Source: an uncultured Oscillospiraceae bacterium (GTDB lineage Bacteria > Bacillota > Clostridia > Oscillospirales > Ruminococcaceae). Taken from it: a stretch of 64,000 bases of DNA. The stretch spans positions 119,692-183,691 of the forward strand of contig CASGAN010000002.1 of the NCBI GenBank assembly GCA_949299455.1. The letters are read 5' to 3'. Position numbers and translations under genes: made by a program. The notes under the pieces were generated by a model, which was not told the origin of the DNA, did not search any database, and was given only the letters and a program-made list of their open reading frames with translations. This document shows, in pieces, positions 34,668 through 42,665 of this stretch (the stretch's first letter is position 1; each line of letters begins with the position of its first letter).

Positions 34668-34701
34668 AAAAAAGAACGCTTCAGCCGAAGCGTTCTTTTT
34701 T
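34668..34701. terminator. bidirectional terminator
   Basis: AAAAAAGAACGCTTC, AGCC, GAAGCGTTCTTTTTT between convergent genes. Confidence 0.92.
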
Positions 34702-34702
34702 G

Positions 34703-35158
34703 TTATGTCCGGATTTGCTTTTCCATGCGGTAGTGGGGAAGTCCTACTTCCATGAACGGCTCGCCCACTGTTTGATAGCCGAGCATCTGATAAAAATGGA
34801 CGGCAGTCATACGGGAGTCGAGCACAAGCTGCGAAAATGTAAGCGTTCGCGCTTCTTCCTCCGCATAGAGCATCATCTGATGGCCGATGCCTTTGCCGCG
34901 CTCGTCCGGCGCGATCACAACCTGGCGCATGCGTGCGCGCGTATCGGTTTCGGGTGTGATGATGCAGCAGCCGATCAGCTTGTTTTGGCGGTAGACGCCG
35001 ATATGGTGGTCGAACACCTCCCGCGAAAGGTCCTCGTCAAACAGACAAAGTCCGATCGGCACGCGCATGTATGCATTCCGAAAGGAAAGCATTTCCCGGT
35101 ATTCAGCGCTGTCATGCCGGATGGGTTTAAAAAGAATGTCATTCATTGGTGTACTCAT
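34703..35158 (-). CDS. GNAT-family N-acetyltransferase
   Basis: A 151-residue protein. The acetyl-CoA site is 'MRQVVIAPDERGKGIGHQMM' (about 79-98), a classic motif A, and the C-terminal part reads 'AVHFYQMLGYQTVGEPFMEVG' as in ElaA/YjcF-like members. Start 35158 overlaps the VanY stop by 4 nt (ATGA), implying coupling in the pflA-vanY-GNAT operon. Acceptor unknown. Confidence 0.9.
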   Translation of the reverse strand: MSTPMNDILFKPIRHDSAEYREMLSFRNAYMRVPIGLCLFDEDLSREVFDHHIGVYRQNKLIGCCIITPETDTRARMRQVVIAPDERGKGIGHQMMLYAEEEARTLTFSQLVLDSRMTAVHFYQMLGYQTVGEPFMEVGLPHYRMEKQIRT

Positions 35159-35931
35159 CGTCCCGCCTCTTGCAGTAAAGTGATATATTCTTCCAAACAA
35201 AGACCGTGTTCTTTCATATATGCCGCATGTTCCGTTCCGACATAGCGGTAGTGCCACGGTTCATAGTTAATCTGTGTGATGTCGGTTTTGTCTTCCGGAT
35301 AGCGCAGAACAAAGCCGTATTCTGTGCAGTGTTCGACGAGCCATGCATAGCCGTCGGTCTTTGCAAATCGGTCATCCAGCGTGTAGACATCGCGCTGGTA
35401 TTCCTCTGTTAAAATATCGAGTGCCAATCCGCTGTGGTGTTCGCTGTGGCCGGGTTCTGTGTAGTATTCGCGCGTTTTTGCTTCGGCCTCTTCGCGGGAC
35501 ATGCCCTGCTGCATATATTTGTTGATGTTGCTCTCGTAATATGTTTTTTGCAGGGAAACGGGACGATATCCTGAGCGCAGGAACAGATGAATGCCGTCTT
35601 TTTCGGCGTCGGTTACCATCTGGCGGTATTGCTCAGCGATGCGTTCGTCTATTTTCTGACCGTCAAACGAAGCAAACGACAACGGAAGATCTTCGTCAAT
35701 TTTGTTCTGCGGTTCGGGATTTAACAGAATCAGGTTCCAGTCGGACAAGCTGCCTGCTGGGAGCGTATCCTGCTCCTGTTCAGGCGAGGATTCTGTGACA
35801 GCAGAGCTGTCTGTCGAAACGGAAGATTCCGGGTTTGAAACGGCGGGAACTTCCGTGCAGCCTGCAAGCAGGACAGAACACAGTGCGAGTGCGGCAGCGG
35901 TGAGTCGAAAACGATTAAAGCGGCAGTCCAT
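35155..35931 (-). CDS. VanY-family D-alanyl-D-alanine carboxypeptidase, lipoprotein
   Basis: A 258-residue protein. Signal peptide and lipobox 'SVLLAGC' near residue 24, a Ser/Glu-rich linker, then the M15B zinc peptidase domain with 'RSGYRPVSLQ', 'GHSEHHSGLALDI' (His and Asp ligands) and 'EPWHYRYVG' (catalytic Glu, third His). It trims the terminal D-Ala of peptidoglycan stem peptides outside the membrane. ATG 35931 lies inside the end of pflA (17-nt overlap), with AGGAGG 12 nt upstream. No vanX/vanH nearby, so this is wall maintenance rather than a resistance cluster. Confidence 0.92.
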   Translation of the reverse strand: MDCRFNRFRLTAAALALCSVLLAGCTEVPAVSNPESSVSTDSSAVTESSPEQEQDTLPAGSLSDWNLILLNPEPQNKIDEDLPLSFASFDGQKIDERIAEQYRQMVTDAEKDGIHLFLRSGYRPVSLQKTYYESNINKYMQQGMSREEAEAKTREYYTEPGHSEHHSGLALDILTEEYQRDVYTLDDRFAKTDGYAWLVEHCTEYGFVLRYPEDKTDITQINYEPWHYRYVGTEHAAYMKEHGLCLEEYITLLQEAGR

Positions 35932-36640
35932 AAGAGCGCAAAACCTCCTTTGCATGTGAAACGTCCTCTGCGGACGGCGGGGATACTTCTTTTAATGTGT
36001 AAGGGCGGTCGATTGTTTCCCATTTATATTCGCCCATTTTGTGGAACGGATTGATTTCCACACGTTCGATGCACGAAAACGACGCAAGCGTTTCTCCCAT
36101 TTTATGAAGCTTTTCGTCCGATAATGTGTAGCCCGGAAGCAGGACGTGCCGAATCCAGACCGGTTTCTTCGTTTCTTCGCAGTAGGAGAGCAATGCGAGC
36201 GCGTTTTCGTTTGTCTGGCCGGTGAGCGTTTTGCAGTCTTCTGCGTCAATGTCTTTGATGTCGAGCAGAATCAGATCTGCGGCATCGATCGTGTCACGGC
36301 AAGTCGAAAGCGGTACAGCGCCCGAAGTATCGACGGCGGTGTGGAGTCCTTCTTGCTTGCAGCGCAGGAGAATTTCCCTGCAAAATGCGGGCTGCATGAG
36401 CGGTTCTCCGCCGGAAATGGTGACACCGCCGTTTTTGATGAAATTTTTATATTCACAGATGGTCGAAACAACCGCCTCGGCAGAGGTGAGCGTGCCGTCT
36501 GTTTTGATCCACGTGTCGGGATTGTGACAGTATAAGCATCGGAGCGGACAACCGGACACAAACACGACAAACCGCACGCCCGGGCCGTCTACAGCGCCGA
36601 AGCTCTCATATGAATGGATATAACCCTGTATTTCTGCCAT
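35915..36640 (-). CDS. pflA: pyruvate formate-lyase-activating enzyme (radical SAM)
   Basis: A 241-residue enzyme. 'CPLRCLYCHNPDTW' holds the CxxxCxxC [4Fe-4S] site (about 30-37), and 'GGVTISGGEPLMQPAF' is the SAM-binding GGE. It generates the glycyl radical on PflB for anaerobic pyruvate cleavage. pflB is not adjacent, unusual but not rare. The start is at 36640 behind TGAGG. Leads an operon with vanY and a GNAT gene, functionally unrelated as far as can be seen. Confidence 0.94.
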   Translation of the reverse strand: MAEIQGYIHSYESFGAVDGPGVRFVVFVSGCPLRCLYCHNPDTWIKTDGTLTSAEAVVSTICEYKNFIKNGGVTISGGEPLMQPAFCREILLRCKQEGLHTAVDTSGAVPLSTCRDTIDAADLILLDIKDIDAEDCKTLTGQTNENALALLSYCEETKKPVWIRHVLLPGYTLSDEKLHKMGETLASFSCIERVEINPFHKMGEYKWETIDRPYTLKEVSPPSAEDVSHAKEVLRSYGLPL

Positions 36641-36670
36641 AGAAAAGACCTCATTTCATTGTTCTGCTTC

Positions 36671-36700
36671 ATTATAATACACAAACGGTGCAAAAGACAA
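36671..36700 (-). promoter_or_regulatory. pflA operon promoter
   Basis: Minus strand TTGTCT (36695-36700), 18 nt, TATAAT (36671-36676). Confidence 0.8.
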
Positions 36701-36781
36701 CTTTTTTCATCGAAACACGGAAAACAAAGGCGTATTCATAAAAAAGAAACAAAATGAAGCAGAAAAACAGGCCATTAGGGG

Positions 36782-36836
36782 TTGCAAAACAACGAGAATA
36801 TGATATAATGGTTACAAACAGGTTACAAAATGTAAT
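36782..36836 (+). promoter_or_regulatory. promoter with WalR-like tandem repeat before the M23 hydrolase
   Basis: TTGCAA (36782-36787), 16 nt, TATAAT (36804-36809). Directly after the -10 box come GGTTAC-N5-GGTTAC (36810-36826) and TGTAAT (36831-36836). WalR boxes are TGTWAH-N5-TGTWAH; each half here has one mismatch in the first base. Position over the start site suggests repression or complex control. Confidence 0.65.
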
Positions 36837-36883
36837 AATTCAATCGGGAATCCGATACAGATATAACAGGAGCATTTGTTGTT

Positions 36884-38596
36884 ATGAAAAAGAAAAATCA
36901 GGCAGATTATATTGATGTGCTGCTGACACATTTCTTGAATGGAATGATGGCGGTTGGCACGTTTTTGATGTCGTTTTTTATACTGAGCAAACGTGCGGCA
37001 GCTGTGGTATATCAAAAGGTTCTGCGCACGCCGGTGCTTTTAATCAAGCATTTCTTCTTAAAGCTTCGCAAGCGGGAGTCGATGCTGTATCAAAAATGGC
37101 TCAAAACCATTTATGGTATGCGCCGGTTTGGCCGTTCGATGGTGAACGTGATTCGTGCAGGCTATCGCGCACACCCTGAAAAACCGGTCGTTTATCGGGT
37201 GGGATCCTCTGTTTCCGCATTTTTTCATGCGGCACGCCGTCATGTGAATCTTGTATTCAAAGCACTCAACTACCTGGTGCCGGCAGCGGCAGCAGTGGTG
37301 TTTGTGTTTGTTGTGCAGTATACATTTTCGCTTAATTTTGCGATCGGTGTTCAGTATAACGGCCAGCATCTTGGATATATTCAGGATGAATCGGTGTTCC
37401 AGGAAACTGAGGCAAAAATTCAGTCGCGTCTGATTTATCAATCGGAGGATCAGGAGCTTTCGTATGATCCGACGTTCACGCTGGCGATTGTGCCGACCGG
37501 CTCGCTTATGACAAGCACAGAGCTTACAGATACCATCATCAGTGCATCCGGCACGGATGTTGTGGAAGCGACGGGTCTTATCATCGACGGAACGTTCGTC
37601 GGTGCGGTAAAAGATATTTCCAGCGTCAAAGAACATCTCGACAGCAAGCTCGCAGCGGCAAAGGAGTCAGAAAATGACCGTGTTGAATTTACCAAAACGG
37701 TTGAGATGGAAGAAGGACTCTATTTTAAAAGCAATGTCGTTTCCTCTGACGATTTGATTACACTTCTTGACTCAAACACAAAAGTCGACCGGTATTATAC
37801 CGTGCAGGAGGGCGATGCGCCGCTTTCCATTGCAGAGAAAAACGATGTGACACTCAACGAACTGGTGGCGCTTAATCCGGATATTCTCACAAACTGTCCG
37901 ATCGGCAGAAGCGTGCTTGTGAATAAATCAGAAAGCTATCTGCCAGTCAAACGGATTATAACTGTTTCGTATGAAGAGTCGATTGCGTATTCGACCGAAT
38001 ATGTCGAAACCTCTTCGCTGTATAAAGGACAAAAACAGACAAAAACATCCGGCAAAAACGGAAGCCAGACGATTACAGCCGATATTTCCTATGTTGACGG
38101 CGTGGAAGTCGGACGTGAAATTCTTTCGACCGTTGTGACAGCACAGCCGGTCAATGAAGTGATTCTGAAAGGAACTGCATCGCTGCCGAGTATTTCGGGC
38201 GGCGGCGGAAACCCGTCGAAATACGGTCTGATCTGGCCGACCTCCGGCCCGGGACGGTATGTTTCGTCACCGTACGGCGGTTCGAGAAACCACAAAGCAA
38301 TTGACATCTGCTACTATGGCGGCGCATATGGAAAAACGATTGTGGCCGCACATTCGGGTGTCGTGACATATGCAGGCTGGAAACCTTCCTATGGCTATGT
38401 TGTATTCATTCAAAGCGGATCGGTGACGACAGTATATGGTCACTGTTCGAAGCTGGCAGTGTCCACAGGACAAACCGTGTCGCAGGGACAGTATATCGCG
38501 AATATCGGAAACACCGGCTATTCCTTTGGTGCACATGTCCACTTTGAGGTACGCATCAACGGCACACATGTGAACCCTGCACTGTATTTGCCGTAA
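36884..38596 (+). CDS. cell-wall endopeptidase with LysM, G5 and M23 domains
   Basis: A 570-residue protein. A Lys/Arg-rich N-terminus with a hydrophobic helix (about 17-38) and a second (about 132-152) anchor it to the membrane. A mixed extracytoplasmic region follows, then LysM (about 304-350, 'YTVQEGDAPLSIAEKNDVTL'), G5 (about 352-430) and an M23 lysostaphin-type domain. The last carries zinc ligands in 'NHKAIDIC' and 'AHVHFEVR' (about 465-570). It cleaves peptide cross-links of peptidoglycan. Promoter carries a WalR-like box, fitting a wall hydrolase. Confidence 0.93.
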   Translation: MKKKNQADYIDVLLTHFLNGMMAVGTFLMSFFILSKRAAAVVYQKVLRTPVLLIKHFFLKLRKRESMLYQKWLKTIYGMRRFGRSMVNVIRAGYRAHPEKPVVYRVGSSVSAFFHAARRHVNLVFKALNYLVPAAAAVVFVFVVQYTFSLNFAIGVQYNGQHLGYIQDESVFQETEAKIQSRLIYQSEDQELSYDPTFTLAIVPTGSLMTSTELTDTIISASGTDVVEATGLIIDGTFVGAVKDISSVKEHLDSKLAAAKESENDRVEFTKTVEMEEGLYFKSNVVSSDDLITLLDSNTKVDRYYTVQEGDAPLSIAEKNDVTLNELVALNPDILTNCPIGRSVLVNKSESYLPVKRIITVSYEESIAYSTEYVETSSLYKGQKQTKTSGKNGSQTITADISYVDGVEVGREILSTVVTAQPVNEVILKGTASLPSISGGGGNPSKYGLIWPTSGPGRYVSSPYGGSRNHKAIDICYYGGAYGKTIVAAHSGVVTYAGWKPSYGYVVFIQSGSVTTVYGHCSKLAVSTGQTVSQGQYIANIGNTGYSFGAHVHFEVRINGTHVNPALYLP

Positions 38597-38638
38597 TAAA
38601 CAATAGAACAATTCATTTTGCCTTTCATTATCATTGAG

Positions 38639-38672
38639 AGCGCCCGCTGCACGGCACGGGCGCTTTTCTTTT
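38639..38672. terminator. terminator between the M23 gene and the LCP-like gene
   Basis: AGCGCCCG, loop, CGGGCGCTTTT. Confidence 0.85.
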
Positions 38673-38674
38673 TC

Positions 38675-39532
38675 TTATGAAGCAGGCGATAAGACCGCTT
38701 TTGCAGCAGAAAGTGCCGATTCATCCGGGTAGACTGCCATGATTTCCGGATGGTGTGCGCCGTCAACGGCGATCGGTTCATTGACTGTGAAGACACCGCC
38801 GGTGAAATACGACTGACGCAAAAGAAGATCATAGCGGGTAAGCGTCGTTTCGCATTCTGAGAAAATGAGCGAAGAGAACGATTCATACGAATGTTTTACA
38901 GCTTGTATGCAAGTGGGTAGAATGCGGCTTGTCCATTCAGTCTGCGCTTTTATGTCGGGAAGCGCATCGCCGCCTGTTTGAAAGAGAAGCGCCGAAAGCT
39001 TTCGGCCGGAAAGCTGCTGTTCGCCGGGATAAAACTGTTCTTCCCCGATCGTAAAGGCGGAGGAAATCGTGCATGAAATGCCTCCGCCCGCATCGAGCAG
39101 GGCGGAAAGCCCTTCTTGATCGGTACGCAGATAGCGGTCGGGTTCATGACCCGTCAGCTCGGCGATCGCGCGCCGCAGACCGAGAATGCCGCCGTACGAA
39201 TAATGACCGGCAAGTGTATCGGTGCGGTCAAGCGAGGTACACAGAAGATACGGAGAAAACAGAATCGTGTCAAACTGTTTCTTTGCAGGTTCATAGGAAA
39301 ACAGTGCCAAAAAAGCAGGCGGATCGGAAACGGTGGGGGAAGCGATCATCAAGAGGGAAAGCGATTCCTCTTCTGTGGCGGCAAGCGGCTGTGCGGCGGG
39401 CTGTTCGGTTTCCTGCTCCCGTGTGAGCGGCAGCCAGACTGCCAGCAGAAGCACAAGGACAGTGCCGAGCGTCACCAGTGTGACACACAGAGAGATCAAA
39501 AACAGCTGCGTGCTGCGTTTGGGTTGATGCAT
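38675..39532 (-). CDS. divergent LytR-CpsA-Psr-like membrane protein
   Basis: A 285-residue protein with one N-terminal helix (about 11-33) and an external domain. Its order of blocks, 'SLLMIASPTVSDPPAFLALF', 'DTILFSPYLLC', 'HYSYGGILGLRRAIAELTG' and 'YLRTDQEGLSALLDAGGGI', follows the LCP fold that attaches glycopolymers to peptidoglycan. The Arg/Asp of the usual IPRD motif is replaced (FSPYLLC), so catalysis is doubtful. AAGGAG precedes ATG 39532. Could be a regulatory or inactive paralogue. Confidence 0.6.
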   Translation of the reverse strand: MHQPKRSTQLFLISLCVTLVTLGTVLVLLLAVWLPLTREQETEQPAAQPLAATEEESLSLLMIASPTVSDPPAFLALFSYEPAKKQFDTILFSPYLLCTSLDRTDTLAGHYSYGGILGLRRAIAELTGHEPDRYLRTDQEGLSALLDAGGGISCTISSAFTIGEEQFYPGEQQLSGRKLSALLFQTGGDALPDIKAQTEWTSRILPTCIQAVKHSYESFSSLIFSECETTLTRYDLLLRQSYFTGGVFTVNEPIAVDGAHHPEIMAVYPDESALSAAKAVLSPAS

Positions 39533-39601
39533 AGCGCGTGGCTCCTTGTTTGTTGTTTTTTCATTATAGTATCGTCGGGATTGGCTGTTTCATTCATTTG
39601 T

Positions 39602-39631
39602 TTGTTCATTTGCGTCATTGTGTGGTATAAT
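39602..39631 (+). promoter_or_regulatory. promoter of the HAD gene
   Basis: TTGTTC (39602-39607), 18 nt, TATAAT (39626-39631). Confidence 0.7.
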
Positions 39632-39668
39632 AATGCTTAGAAACATGAATGAATAAAGGAGAACCCGA

Positions 39669-40331
39669 ATGGATACAAACAAGAAAGCTGTCTTATTTGA
39701 TTTAGACGGAACACTCATCGATTCAAAACCCGGCATTTTTAATGCGATTGACTATACGATGGAACAATTACATCTGCCGATGCTTTCCGAGGAAACAAAA
39801 GACCGTTTTATCGGTCCGTCCATTGGTACGTCGTTTCGTGACGTGTGCGGCTTTGATGAGGAAACGGTGCAGACGGCGATCACACTGTTCCGCACTTACT
39901 ATAAAGCGCAGGGAATGTTTGAATGTGCGCTGTATCCGCAGCTTGATGCGCTGATCCGGTTGCTTCGCAGTCAGGGGAAAATGATTGCACTGGCAACGAA
40001 AAAGCCGGAAGTGTTTGCGATTGAGATTTTGAAAAAGCTTGGCATTTTCGAGCTGTTCGACGTCGTGTGCGGCGCTGATTATGCGGATACCTCGGCGCAC
40101 AAAACGTATATCATCGAACGTGCGGCGAAGGCGTGCGGCTGTCCGAAGGAAGCATGTGTGCTATTGGGCGATACACGGTTTGACTGCATCGGTGCAGGTG
40201 AGGCCGGTATCGAATGCATCGGCGTGTCCTATGGATACGGCACGGGGGAAGAACTGCGGGAACATGGTGCTGTTTCGATTGCCGCGGATGCGAACGAATT
40301 GGCGCATCTGCTCTGCGGTGTGTCATTGTGA
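39669..40331 (+). CDS. HAD-family hydrolase (phosphoglycolate phosphatase-like)
   Basis: A 220-residue protein with HAD motif I 'LFDLDGTLIDS' (both Asp), cap domain about 15-85, motif II 'LATKKP', motif III Lys in the 'SAHKTYIIERA' region and motif IV 'LLGDTRFDCIGAGEAG'. Similar to Gph/PpaX-type phosphatases. Substrate uncertain. AAAGGAG precedes the ATG, and a terminator follows. Confidence 0.92.
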   Translation: MDTNKKAVLFDLDGTLIDSKPGIFNAIDYTMEQLHLPMLSEETKDRFIGPSIGTSFRDVCGFDEETVQTAITLFRTYYKAQGMFECALYPQLDALIRLLRSQGKMIALATKKPEVFAIEILKKLGIFELFDVVCGADYADTSAHKTYIIERAAKACGCPKEACVLLGDTRFDCIGAGEAGIECIGVSYGYGTGEELREHGAVSIAADANELAHLLCGVSL

Positions 40332-40366
40332 GAATACAATTTGTAATATTTGTTTTATATAATACA

Positions 40367-40404
40367 AATAGCAGTGTGCATAAATACGCACACTGCTATT
40401 TTTT
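40367..40404. terminator. bidirectional terminator
   Basis: AAATAGCAGTGTG...CACACTGCTATTTTTT between convergent genes. Confidence 0.9.
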
Positions 40405-40419
40405 CATGATGTGATTTGA

Positions 40420-41226
40420 TTAAAATAGCTTTGCACCGGTTTTTGGATCGGTCGGATAGGAGGCGGAACGCGGTTTTCCGTCGGTGGATGGATGCGCCGG
40501 TGCCTGGTCGGGATAACCCCAGCCATCCACACCGCTGCGCCGCAGTGCGCCGAACATGCGATATGTGAATCCGCGGTCAGTACGTTCCCGTTCGCGCAGA
40601 AACTCTTTCATATCCTGTCGGGAGGTGACACCGTCTGCCGGACATACGCTTTTGACAACCGGAAGCTCAGCGCGTTTGACTGCCGCCGCAACATCTTTTT
40701 CCGGTGCAAAGACGAGCGGACGAATCATCGTGAGATCTTTGCGGGAAAGATAGGTCACCGGTGCAAAACAGCCGATGCGGCCTTCGTTGAACAAGTTCAT
40801 CATGAACGTTTCCACCACATCGTTATAGTGGTGACCGAGCGCCAGCTTGTTGCAGCCGAATTCTTTTGCGGCGTCGTGCAGTGCACCGCGGCGCAGTCTT
40901 GCGCACAGCGCGCACGGATGCTTTTCTTTGCGCAGATCAAACACGATTTCGCCGATTTGCGTGCGCAGAATATGATATTCGATGTCGAGTTTTTTGCAAA
41001 GCTCTTCAATCGGGGAATAGTCGGTTTGCTGTCCGCCGAATCCAGGATCTAATGTGATGGCGACGATGGTATAGTCGATGCCGATGAACCGTCTGAGCAT
41101 CGAAAGTCCGGTTAAGAGTGCGACGGAGTCTTTTCCGCCGGAAACACCGACAGCAACCCGGTCGCCGTTTTCGATCATTTTAAATTCTGTGATGGCTTTT
41201 CGCATATAGCCGATGACACGCTGCAT
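40420..41226 (-). CDS. TtcA/TtuA-family tRNA thiolation ATPase
   Basis: A 268-residue PP-loop ATP pyrophosphatase: 'VAVGVSGGKDSVALLTGL' (about 24-41), CxxC 'CALCARLRRGALHD' (about 105-118) and 'LALGHHYNDVVETFMMNLF', as in tRNA 2-thiocytidine/2-thiouridine synthases. The C-terminal 40 residues (Pro/Ser-rich) are extra. Its ATG lies inside the end of the VanZ-like gene (52-nt overlap). Which tRNA base is thiolated cannot be read from sequence. Confidence 0.88.
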   Translation of the reverse strand: MQRVIGYMRKAITEFKMIENGDRVAVGVSGGKDSVALLTGLSMLRRFIGIDYTIVAITLDPGFGGQQTDYSPIEELCKKLDIEYHILRTQIGEIVFDLRKEKHPCALCARLRRGALHDAAKEFGCNKLALGHHYNDVVETFMMNLFNEGRIGCFAPVTYLSRKDLTMIRPLVFAPEKDVAAAVKRAELPVVKSVCPADGVTSRQDMKEFLRERERTDRGFTYRMFGALRRSGVDGWGYPDQAPAHPSTDGKPRSASYPTDPKTGAKLF

Positions 41227-41675
41227 GAAATTTGATTCCTTTCTTTTTTCTTTGTGATAAAACGAATGAGAAGCCGGCAGAGGAAAAAGGCGGCAAGCAC
41301 ACCGGCCATATCAATGAGAACATCCTGCACACAGCCGGCTCTCCCCGGGACAAATGTTTGAATCCATTCGTCGCACACCGCCCACGCAGTGCCGATAAAC
41401 AGGACACTCAGATCAAACGGCCGGAGCAGCAGGCGGTATTGGTGTGCCGACACGCACAGAAGTGCGGAGAAGACAAAATATTCCGACACATGTGCCGCCT
41501 TTCGCACAAGGACGGAGAGTACATCGTGAGAAATGGGGAGAACCCGCTGCAAAAACGAAACAATCCCGTCGCTTAACTGTCCGGAGTCGGTTCCGGTTTT
41601 TGATGACTGCCAGAAAATGAACAAGCCCCACAGCAATGCGACCAGCGGAATGAGTACGCGTTTTCTGTTTTGCAT
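41175..41675 (-). CDS. VanZ-family membrane protein
   Basis: A 166-residue protein with four helices. 'VRKAAHVSEYFVFSALL' and 'DEWIQTFVPGRAGCVQDVLID' are the conserved VanZ blocks (H-x2-E-Y and DE-x2-Q). VanZ-like proteins give low-level teicoplanin tolerance in some settings, but mostly have unknown envelope roles. It starts 2 nt after the AraC gene stop and overlaps the TtcA-like gene, so all three are one operon. Confidence 0.9.
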   Translation of the reverse strand: MQNRKRVLIPLVALLWGLFIFWQSSKTGTDSGQLSDGIVSFLQRVLPISHDVLSVLVRKAAHVSEYFVFSALLCVSAHQYRLLLRPFDLSVLFIGTAWAVCDEWIQTFVPGRAGCVQDVLIDMAGVLAAFFLCRLLIRFITKKKERNQISCSVSSAICEKPSQNLK

Positions 41676-41677
41676 CG

Positions 41678-42532
41678 TCAGTTTCCTCGTTTTTTCGAGA
41701 ATTTTTTGCGGTATTGTTTCGGCGTACAGCCCTCGTACCGCTTGAACAAAATCGCATAGTAGGAAGCGGACGAAAAGTGGTAATCGAACGCAATGTCGGC
41801 AAATGGCTTCTGCGTTTTGACAAGTGATGTTTTCGAATGCTCAATTTTCGCGCGCAGGATGTATTCTTTGGGAGAAAAGCCGATCTGACGCTCAAACTCT
41901 TCGGAAAACGATGCGACGGAGCGGTGCGTTTGATCGCAGAGCTGTTCGATGTCGATTGCTTCGTGCAGATGCGTCATGATATACTGCTTTGCACGGTCGA
42001 TGTCGGGCGAGAGAATCTGTGCTGCTTTCGGCGCTTCAAACAGCGACAGCAGTGCATAGACAAACAGCGCCTGCCCTTTGATGTAAGAGACGGTGTCGCC
42101 GCGCAAAAGCAGTTTAAAGCTTTCCTGAAACGACGAAAATACCGCCGGAGAAATGCAGAACAGTCTTGTCTGGCAGGAAGAAAGCTTAAACTGAACAAAA
42201 TCGCTGATTTGCTGCGGCAGATTGAGCAAGTTGCCCTCTGCGTTCAGCTGAAACCACAGCAGTTCGCCGCTTGTTTTGGTAGGACGATCGGCAAAGTGCG
42301 ATTCATTCGGGCGCACAAAAAACGCGTTGTTTTCATAAATCGTATAGTCCACGCCGTCGGCGTGAAAACAGCGCACACCGTCTGACAGCAGCACGATCTC
42401 ATATTTGTCCTTGTGGCTGTGCGGAATCAGCGGCAGCGCCGCGTCTGTGCCGCTGCTCCGGCCAAATGCGGGAACACCCTGCATGTGATGTTCCTGCTGT
42501 GTGAGCACCGTGCGGAATGATTGTGATTTCAT
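41678..42532 (-). CDS. AraC-family transcriptional regulator
   Basis: A 284-residue protein: cupin-type sensing domain (about 20-160, 'HSHKDKYEIVLLSDGVRCFH') and two helix-turn-helices at the C-terminus (about 185-280, 'SVASFSEEFERQIGFSPKEY' and 'FADIAFDYHFSSASYYAILF'). Likely a sugar-responsive activator. ATG 42532 follows GCAGGAGG. Leads the operon with VanZ-like and TtcA-like genes; target unknown. Confidence 0.92.
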   Translation of the reverse strand: MKSQSFRTVLTQQEHHMQGVPAFGRSSGTDAALPLIPHSHKDKYEIVLLSDGVRCFHADGVDYTIYENNAFFVRPNESHFADRPTKTSGELLWFQLNAEGNLLNLPQQISDFVQFKLSSCQTRLFCISPAVFSSFQESFKLLLRGDTVSYIKGQALFVYALLSLFEAPKAAQILSPDIDRAKQYIMTHLHEAIDIEQLCDQTHRSVASFSEEFERQIGFSPKEYILRAKIEHSKTSLVKTQKPFADIAFDYHFSSASYYAILFKRYEGCTPKQYRKKFSKKRGN

Positions 42533-42623
42533 AGGATCAAAACCTCCTGCCAAAACAAAGATGTGCGTATTTCTTTATCATATCGTTTTTTTGAAAAAAA
42601 CGCAACGGGTTACGCACAAAAAC

Positions 42624-42655
42624 AAAAAATCCCGCACATGATGTGCGGGATTTTT
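42624..42655. terminator. nhaC terminator
   Basis: AAAAAATCCCGCACAT, GA, ATGTGCGGGATTTTT. Confidence 0.9.
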
Positions 42656-42665
42656 GATGCGGTGA

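Noticed and set aside
35155-41675. VanY-like and VanZ-like genes as a glycopeptide-resistance cluster
   Set aside because: They are 5 kb apart in different operons and vanH/A/X are absent; both families occur widely as housekeeping envelope proteins.
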